Positions 1 through 8,100 of a stretch of DNA of 56,024 bases are shown here, in pieces (positions within the stretch are counted from its first letter, which is position 1; every line of letters begins with the position of its first letter). The position numbers and the translations under genes are program-made. Under the pieces are notes generated by a model. That model was not told where the DNA came from. It was given only the letters and a program-made list of their open reading frames with translations, and made no database searches. Origin of the DNA: Kribbella steppae (GTDB taxonomy: Bacteria; Actinomycetota; Actinomycetes; Propionibacteriales; Kribbellaceae); the NCBI RefSeq assembly GCF_004342025.1, contig NZ_SLWN01000028.1:1-56024 (forward strand), written 5' to 3'.

Positions 1-26
1 AACTCCAACGGAAACGCTTTCGGCAT
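1..26 (-). CDS. IS3-family transposase OrfA, first 8 codons only
   Basis: Only the start is in the window: ATG at 26..24 followed by codons for PKAFPLE. IS3-family OrfA proteins of actinobacteria commonly begin MPKAFP-x-EFRRD and go on to a helix-turn-helix that binds the element's ends. The start was chosen because GGAAGG lies 9 bases upstream; another in-frame ATG at 35 sits too close to it. Eight residues are a thin basis, so the family call relies on memory of that N-terminus. Confidence 0.5.
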
Positions 27-94
27 GACAGGCATCCTTCCAGCGAGGACCTAGTCCTCACAGGTCAGGAGTCAACCGAACCGGGGGCAGTCCC
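1..94 (-). mobile_element. IS3-type insertion sequence, one end only (runs off the left edge)
   Basis: Similarity to the RHS toxin tip stops near position 120. Reading leftwards on the minus strand there follow a G/C-rich stretch with GGACTGCCCCCGG (about 82-94), a hairpin GAGGAC-CTA-GTCCTC at 45-59, a Shine-Dalgarno GGAAGG at 36-41 and an ATG at 26. The layout of a CCCCCGG-type terminus, a short leader and a first ORF beginning MPKAFPLE matches my recollection of actinobacterial IS3-family elements. The other end and any target duplication lie outside the window, so the boundary at about 94 is an estimate. Confidence 0.5.
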
Positions 95-1005
95 GTCCTC
101 GCCGGGCCTACCTGCATCACATCTGCGTATCCGTTCTTATCACCGGGATTCCTGAACGAGCCACCCGGGATCGAGTTGTCCTGCCGAGAGGTCGTAACCA
201 CTCCCCGCTCGGGACGCTCCAACCGGATTTGGTCGGCCGTCGCGTCAACGGCGGTGTCATGGCGTTCGTTCCAGATATCCAAGTAGCGGGCCCGATCCCC
301 GTTCTCGAGGATGGCGTAGTGGCCGTCGAGTTCGATGCCGGTGATGGGGTTGCCGCCGGCGAACATGTAGCGGTTGGTGTTCCAGGGGTCGAACCCCAGG
401 GCCATGTCTTTGAGGGCGCCGTCGTAGTAGTCACGGGACAGGAACCTGTTGAGGCCGGGGTTGTATTCGCGGAAGCCCATGTCGTAGGTGTTGGTGGCGC
501 CGTTGAAGCGTTTGCTGTTGAAGCGGTAAGGGTTGACGATGTCGGCGTCGTCGGCCGCGATGTCCTTGAACTCGTCGTCACCGGTCGTGCCGACCTTGTC
601 CGGCTGGCCGTAGGCGGTGTAGCGGTACGTCGACGTGGTCGTGCCCGTCGACGCGTCGGTCAGCGTTTCGACGTCGCCGTGCGGGTTGACGCCGTAGAAC
701 GACTTCTTCGAGGTCGTGCCGTTGACCGGGGTGTCGACCAAGGACAGGTTCTCGCCGCTCGCGCCGTAGGCGTAGGACTTGGACACCTTCCAGGCACCGG
801 AGGTGTCTTTCTCCTCCTCGGCCGCTACCTGGTCCGCGAGACCGATGAACGTGTACCGCGTGGAGATTGACTGGGCGGTGCCGACCTTTTCGGACTGGAA
901 CGACACCCGATCGAACGGATCATAGGTCTGGTTACGCGTGAACGTCGGCGTACCGGCAGAGTCGATCTTCTGCTGCCGGACCAGACGTTCGGTGCCGTAG
1001 AACGG
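58..1005 (-). pseudogene. Orphan RHS core plus truncated toxin tip (rhs-CT remnant)
   Basis: This is a promoterless second copy of the 3' end of the large RHS gene at 2151-10868. The frame is open from about 1100, but similarity to the RHS protein starts only near 1005 (ERLVRQQKID against DRLIRQQKFD) and no convincing start codon precedes it. The RHS-associated core follows almost unchanged (GFREYNPGLNRFLSRDYY), then a diverged tip that keeps NERHDTAVDATAD, VTTSR and the motif NGYADV. The catalytic E-x-K segment found in the main copy is missing. The frame ends at 58 inside sequence that looks like an IS3-type end. Orphan cores of this kind usually serve as donors for toxin-tip exchange in RHS loci. 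Here the toxin is probably inactive, and any immunity gene of its own would lie left of the window or be lost. Confidence 0.75.
127..1005 (-). repeat. Long direct repeat shared with 2620-3505
   Basis: The RHS core of the orphan copy (about 300-1005) and of the full gene (about 2840-3505) are nearly base-for-base identical, in the same orientation. The toxin tips beyond the core (127-300 against 2620-2840) are related but clearly diverged and contain length differences. Recombination between the copies would delete the immunity gene and swap the toxin tip. Confidence 0.85.
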
Positions 1006-1179
1006 TCGCGCGAACGAGTTTCGCGCAGTCGGGAGAAGTAATGCCGTCCGCCCTACCCCGACAGAACCACTCGACAGCAGATCGTCCAGCCCGACACAAA
1101 CCTAGGCGCGGATCCCAACCGAGCCACTTCATCGTCTACAACAACACATCCAATTTGCGCTGCGCGCCCTTCCGGCCGG

Positions 1180-2133
1180 CTATCTCCGCGGTGATTCATA
1201 AATCAGCTTGAAGAAGGGGATCATCGGATCGGGGATCGGCGTCTGATCCGGCAACACGGCACGGAGCGCTTCGAAGACTCTGCGCACAGCGCTGCCCCCA
1301 TACTCCGACATCAACGGCGTCGCTTGCAAAACCAGCCCACCGGTCGGAAGTTCGGCAATTCGAGCGAACGCCCCGGTACGCTGAAGCGCACCAATCCCTC
1401 CAGCACGCTCGGCGACCTGTGCAGATGTCACGGTGATCCACGAGTAGCCGCGCAAGAAGGAATCGGTCTGGGGCAGAGTGTCCGTCGGGAAAGTCTGCGT
1501 CCGCGCCTCCAATGGCGTCCGCGTAGCGCCTGCCGCGATCGAATCATCGGCTAGGTACCCAAACGCTGGCGGCCACTGCTCGACATAGCTGTACAAGAAA
1601 TCTCGCCACAAAGCCGGGACATCCCCAGGCAGCGCCGGGGACCGCATGTCACCAACCACGTACACCGCCGAGAGACTGACCCAATCCTTCAACTTTCGAT
1701 GACGATGGGCCGAGATCGTGAGGCTTGGCTCGCCACTGTGACCGAACGAGTTCAGGGTCGAGAATTTGGCGGACATCTCGATCGACAGATCCGACGCCTT
1801 ACCCAAGAACTGCTGCCAATTCCGAGGTGTCCACTGCCGCAGGGACTTCGACTGCCGCTTACCAGCACTGCCGGCCAGGACAAACAGCGAGCACCATCGC
1901 GAGTCCGGCGGCCCGAACGGGCCACCGGCGGGATCCCGCAGACCGGCAGCAGGCAGACCATCAGCTGGAAACTCGAGGATAAATTCACCAGCGAGCGAAT
2001 CCACTGCCGCAGTGAACCATCCGGCCACGCGCTCACCGGCATCGGACACCCCAGGCGGTAGGTGATAGTTGAGCTCCAACTCAAGCCCACGAGGCGAACT
2101 CAGCGCCAACGCATGCAGATCACCCTGGGTCAC
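1180..2133 (-). CDS. Candidate immunity protein for the RHS nuclease toxin
   Basis: A 317-residue cytosolic-looking protein with no signal peptide or membrane segment. I chose GTG at 2133 because AGGAG lies 11 bases upstream and the RHS stop codon is 17 bases away. A TTG at 2160 would overlap the RHS stop but lacks a ribosome site. The C-terminal third (RGYSWITVT, ERAGG, ALQRTGAF, GGLVLQATP, then a helix VFEALRAVLP) resembles the pattern of DUF3396-type immunity proteins, where a YxWxT segment precedes an ERLGG helix. That comparison is from memory and is not a strong match. Position is the better argument: immunity genes lie directly 3' of polymorphic toxin genes, and this gene separates the active toxin tip from the orphan copy. 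It presumably binds and blocks the nuclease tip in the producing cell. It could also be unrelated cargo. Confidence 0.6.
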   Translation of the reverse strand: MTQGDLHALALSSPRGLELELNYHLPPGVSDAGERVAGWFTAAVDSLAGEFILEFPADGLPAAGLRDPAGGPFGPPDSRWCSLFVLAGSAGKRQSKSLRQWTPRNWQQFLGKASDLSIEMSAKFSTLNSFGHSGEPSLTISAHRHRKLKDWVSLSAVYVVGDMRSPALPGDVPALWRDFLYSYVEQWPPAFGYLADDSIAAGATRTPLEARTQTFPTDTLPQTDSFLRGYSWITVTSAQVAERAGGIGALQRTGAFARIAELPTGGLVLQATPLMSEYGGSAVRRVFEALRAVLPDQTPIPDPMIPFFKLIYESPRR

Positions 2134-2150
2134 AATGAGTACGTCTCCTC

Positions 2151-5100
2151 TCACGAGCAACTGCCGGCCGTCAATAGGTTACACGGGTTGAACATGCTCG
2201 CTAGAACCCCACCGACAACTGCAGCGCCTACCGTAGTTCCGACCAGCCTGCCGTCAATGTCAAACCGGAATTCCCGACGTTCCGACTCCTCATCCGGCGA
2301 AGTTCGAATCCTCACCTGGAACGGGTCTTCATCCCCGTAATCGTATAGCTCGACACCGCGTTCACTCAGTTTCGATGCGACGGTAATCAATTCGCTCGGT
2401 TTCGCTCTATTCGGTTTGGATCTCAACGGCATGGGATAACCAGCCTGTACGTCATAGTCGGCACCAAGCTGCATTTGGAGATGTTCGACATAGTTGTCGA
2501 CCTGATCCTTCGCTGTCTTTTCTGCCTCGCCGCCACCATGCTTGATCTCCCAGATCCAGACCATTTGCTTGGCACCGCTGCGACGCTGCTCCTTGGACGG
2601 AAGGACCCCATACGCGATGACATCCGCGTACCCGTTCTCGTCACCGGGACTGACCGACGATCCCCCAGCGATCAGATTGTCCTTGCGCGAGGTCGTCACA
2701 TTCCCACCTTGGTAGGTCGGCATGTTACGGATGGCGTCCGCTGTCGCGTCGACCGCGGTGTCATGCCGGTCATTCCAGACCTTCCACCACTTTTCCGGCT
2801 CTTCGGGGATCTGGCCTTGCTCGTCGATGGCGTAGTGGCCGTCGAGTTCGATGCGGCTGACGGGGTTGCCGCCGGCGAACATGTAGCGGTTGGTGTTCCA
2901 CAGGTCGGTGCCCAGGGCCATGTCGCTCAGGGCGCCGGCGTAGTAGTCACGGCTCAGGAACCGGTTCAACCCTGGGTCGTATTCGCGGAAGCCCATGTCG
3001 TAGGTGTTGGTGGCGCCGTTGAAGCGTTTGCTGTTGAAGCGGTAGGGGTTGACGATGTCGGCGTCGTCGGCCGCGATGTCCTTGAACTCGTCGTCACCGG
3101 TCGTGCCGACCTTGTCCGGCTGGCCGTAGGCGGTGTAGCGGTACGTCGACGTGGTCGTGCCCGTCGACGCGTCGGTCAGCGTTTCGACGTCGCCGTGCGG
3201 GTTGACGCCGTAGAACGACTTCTTCGAGGTCGTGCCGTTGACCGGGGTGTCGACCAAGGACAGGTTCTCGCCGCTCGCGCCGTAGGCGTAGGACTTGGAC
3301 ACCTTCCAGGCACCGGAGGTGTCTTTCTCCTCCTCGGTCGCCACCTGGTCCGCGAGACCGATGAACGTGTACCGCGTGGAGATTGACTGGGCGGTGCCGA
3401 CCTTTTCGGACTGGTTCGTGACCCGGTCGAACGGGTCGTAGGTCTGGTTCCGGGTGAACGTCGGGGTTCCGGCCGAGTCGAACTTCTGTTGGCGGATCAG
3501 CCGGTCGTAGCCGTCGTAGGCGTTCTGCTCCACCACCTGCGACCCGACATCCGACGTGGTGGCGCGACCGAATGGGTCGTAGCGCTGGTTCAGTGTCGTC
3601 GCACCGGTGACCGTTTTGATGAGCCGGTTGCGGTCGTAGGTCATCGTCGACACCGTGGCGCCGATGGTCTGCTTTTTCGTGTTGCCCGCGGCGTCGTACT
3701 CGTAGGACTCGTTGTCGCCCTTCTCGACACCGGTCTTGCCGACTGCCGCGAGCTGCCGGGCGGGGGTGTAGGTGTAGTTCGAGGCCTGGTCCAGATAGAC
3801 CGACGAGTTCGCCTTCAGGACCTTCTCGACGTCCTGCGACCGGTCACCATCAGGGTTGTACCGCAGCGAATGCGACGAGATCAGCTGCTGCCCATGCTTC
3901 TCGGTCTGGATCCGAGGCAGGCCGTCCTCGTGATACGTGAACGTCGCCAGGTTCCCGTTCGGTTTCGTGATCGTGGAACGCAGGCCACGCCCGTCGTAGG
4001 TGTAGCTCCACGTGTCCAACGTGCCTGTTGGCGAGGAGCCGGCCTTGACGGTGTCGACCAGGTTGCGGACATCCCACGTGTAGCCGGTGTAACGGCCGAC
4101 CGCGGGACTGCCGGTGCCGGCGTCCGCCGCGCGCTGGGCGTTGGTGGACAGCACGTTGGAGTCGAGGTCGTAGGTGTAGTCGGTCGTCGACTTCCTGATG
4201 CCAGCCTTCAACTCCTCGACCTGGGTCGTGCGGGCCAGGCCGTCGGTGGTGACCTTGAACGTGTCGATCGCGGCGTTCGGGTTGGTGTCCTTGACCTCGG
4301 TCTGTTGCCCGTTCAGGTCGTAGGTGTAGGTGAACGAGCGGGTCTCGACCGGGCTGGTCGAGACCAGCTTGATCGCGTCCGCGACCACCACACCGGTCGC
4401 CGACGGCTTCAAGGTGATGGTCTTGGCGACACCGTTCGGGAACGAATAGTTCCCGAGACTGACCCATGGGGTCGCCGCGGTGCAGGCCTTCTGATCGACC
4501 GTCTTCGACGCAGCACCACCGGAGTGGTTGATCGTGTACGTCGCCGCAGTACTGGCGTCGGTGCGCACCGGGCAGGAGGCGTACACGTCGAACGAACCCG
4601 CGACGTCCGGCAGCACCCGCCAGTTGAACGTATCGCTCGCCGCCGGCGTACCGACCGCAGCTGCAGCGTGGAAGCGGTAGTCGGCGCCTTGGGTGTTGGT
4701 GCCGCCCGGGACTGTGGCCCAGGTGCCGGTTGAGGTGGTTTGCCAGGTGTCGGCGTTGTCGACGATGTCGACCGGTTGCTGCGCGGCGGTGTCGGAGCGG
4801 GCCTGCAGAGCGCCGTCGGGGTAGTAGCCCCACGACTGCGTGCGCTTGGCGTCGTCGCCAGGCACCGTCATCGTGCGCAACTTCTGCTGACCGATCTCGT
4901 TGTACGCGTAGGTTGTCGCGATCTCCCACGGATCGGTGGACGTCTTGATGTCACCGGAGTCGTAGTAGGTGAAGTTGGTCCACTGCGACGCCGGTGGTGC
5001 CGTGGCGGTGAAGGTGGGTTCGGACTGGGCCTTGATCTCGCCGGTCGGGTAGTACTGGATGAACGTGCTCGACGGCGTCTTGTAGAGAGTGGTCGCCGTG

Positions 5101-8100
5101 TCGAACGCGGACTTCTTCTGCACCGGACGGTTGTTCTTGTCATAGACGGTCTCGGAGTACAGCGGAGTCGGCCGGTCGTCGTTGGTCGGGCGCGTCTGCC
5201 GGGTCACGTTGCCGGCCTCGTCGTAGGTCAGTTTGGTGACCCGGTCCTCCTGGTGCCCCCCGATCGGCGTGTGCGGGACGTGGATCTCGATCGGCTGACC
5301 GGCCTCGTCGTACTTGGTCGTCTTGGTGTGCCCGGTCTGGTTGATCTCCGCGGTGACCAGACCGTCGGCGTCGTACACCGTCTTGGACGTGTAACCCGCC
5401 GCATCCGTGACCGCGGTCGGGCGGTGGTTCAGGTCGTAGACCGTCTTCGACGTGTAGTCCGTGGCCGGGGACGCGTTCCGGAGCGGGTCGATCACGGTGG
5501 TCTGGTTGCCGACCAGGTCGTACTCAAAGGTCGTGGTCGGCGTCTTCGCGACCCCGTTCTCTACGAACGGCGTCTCCGCCTTCAGGACCTGACCGATCCG
5601 GTCGTAGCTGTACTTGGTGACGTAGTCGTTCGGGTCGGTTGTGGTCGCGACGCCCTTCGGCGCGGTCTCGGTGACCTTGCGGCCGAGCACGTCGTAGGTG
5701 TAGGCGAGCTGCCGGCCGGTCGTGTTGTTGTCCGGCAACGTCTTGGTCAGCAAGTTGTCGCCCGCGTCGTACGTCGACACCGACTGTGCACCGTTCGGCG
5801 CGGTCTCCTTGGTCACGTTGTCGTTCAGGTCGTACTCGGTCGCCGTCGTCCGGGTCACCGCGGGGGTCTGGGTCGCGTCGTACGGCTCGGTGATCTTGGT
5901 CGGCCGGCCGAACGCGTCGTACTCCGCGATCGTTAACCGCTGGTACTCGGTGCCCACCAAGTCCTCGGCGACGCGGGTCACGTTGCCGCGGGCGTCGTAG
6001 GTGAACTCCGTCGGTGTCAGCAGCGGATCGGTGATCTTGGTCGGGTAGCCGCTCGGGTCGTACGTCGGGTACTGGGTCGCGTTACCCCGGGCGTCGGTGG
6101 CCGTCACGAGTGTGCCGTTCGAGTTGTAGGTGTACGTCGGCCCGAACCCGCGACCGTTCTTCACCGTCTTCACGTTGCCGTTCGCGTCATAGGTGAACGT
6201 GTTCATGCGACCGGCAGCGCTCTTCTTCGACAACAACACCGTCGGCTTCGCTCCGGTGGTCAGCGTCTGGTACGTCAGCACGACCCCCGGCGATCCGTTC
6301 TTGACCGCCATCGCATCCTTCACGACCAGCGGATAGCCCGTCTTGGAGTCGTACTCCCAGGTCGAGACGGCGTCGTTCGGCTCTTGGAGACGGATGACGT
6401 TGTGGTCCCGGTCCCAGGCAAGCAGCGTCGACTTGTCACCGCCGACGGCGTTCTGGTTCGCATCCACGATGCTCGTCGTACGGCCGAACGCATCCATCCG
6501 GTAGGTCGTGACCGACGGCGTGGAGCCGTTGACATCGGTCACCGTGGCCAGCCTGTCCTGCGCGGACGGGTTCGGCTGGGCGTACGAGAACGTGGTGTTG
6601 TTGCCCCGGCGGTCGGTGTAGCTCTTGGGCCACAGCGCGTACGTCGAGGTCTCGTTCGGCGTGTAGTACTCGATCCTGGTCTCCGCGCCGGTCTGGGGGT
6701 TGCGCGGATCCTTGACCGAGATCAGCTTCGTGTTGCTGTTGTTCGAGGTGTCGGTGTAGGCGAACTGGAACGACTTCACCGCCGCACCTGGGTCGAACGT
6801 GCCCGCGTTGAACGGGCCGCCGTCCTCGAGCCTGGTCAGCTGGAACGAGCTGTTGTAGGTGAACTTCAACGCGCGCCCCGAGATGTCCCGGATCCAGGCG
6901 ACGTGCTTGTCGGTGGGGGTGACATATTCCAGCGTCAGCACGGGATCGGTATGGCTCGCGTCCCGGACAGACACCAGGCGGTCATTCGCGTCATAGCTGA
7001 ACGACATCGTGTTGCCGTTGCGGTCAACGACCGACGTCTGCAGGCGCGTGGTGGAGTTGAAGAAGAACCGGGTCCCGTCCGGGCGGCTGAGCTCCCACTC
7101 ACGGTCCGCGACAGCGGCCTTATCGCGCTTCAGATCAAGCGCCACACCCGCCGGCCGCGTATACACGATCTCCTGCGGTTTCTCCGGGTCCTGCGTGCCC
7201 ATCCTGTAGTAATGCGTCGTGCCATCGCCGTCCACGAACGCCATGACGTTGGCGTTGACGATCGTCAGCCCCTCGCCGAGCCGTGCCAGCGTCGCCGGCT
7301 GCACGGAGAACCCGTACCCCGTCGACGACGACGTCGTCGCCGTGTCGTCCTGGCTGTTGTACGCCAACCGGACGAACGCGGACGGGCCGATCGACGGGTT
7401 CGACAGCGCGTCGTAGGACCACACGACGTTGCCGTTGGACAGGTTCGTCAGCAGCTGCGCGCCGCCACCGGTCTCCTCACCGGCATACGACAAGAACTTC
7501 TCCAGACCCAACTGGTCCGACGTCGCGTCCTCCACATACCGGTCCACACACAACAGGCCGGCCGTCTCCATCACGCAGCCCTGGCTCGGTCTGGGCGGCG
7601 GGGATACTGCGTTGTCCCCGTCGAACCAGGTCTTGTCCGGCCTCCGCAGGTCCAGATGCAGATCGTACGACTTCCGTTTCGACCCCGAATCGGCGTTGAT
7701 CGGCGCCTTCATCGGCAGCTTCACCGTCGTCGACTCCCCAGGCGCCAAAGCCCGCTCGAGCGGGACGCTGAGACGCTCGCCCTCGGTCGTCAGGTCGACC
7801 AGGCTGCCCGGATCAGTCCACCGGTACGACACCACCAAATCGCCAGGCCAGCCGGCCTTCGTGGTGTTGGTCACCGTGACAGGTGTCGTGACCGTGGTGT
7901 TCGGCTGGAACCGCTCCGGGATCTGGTCGGCCTGATAGGTCTCGGCCTCGTTCTTGGCCAGATGCTCGATCCACAACCTGGGCCGGAACAACTTGTCCGG
8001 AGACTCGCCGTTCGTGATGCTCACCAACTGCTGACCCGCCGCGGCAGGGGCCTCATCACGTGTCCGCAGCAACAGGCCATGATTGTCCCCCGGGTTGTCG

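Noticed and set aside
932..1132. A 66-codon minus-strand frame overlapping the RHS orphan start
   Set aside because: It lies out of frame with the RHS similarity, has no ribosome site and no family pattern.
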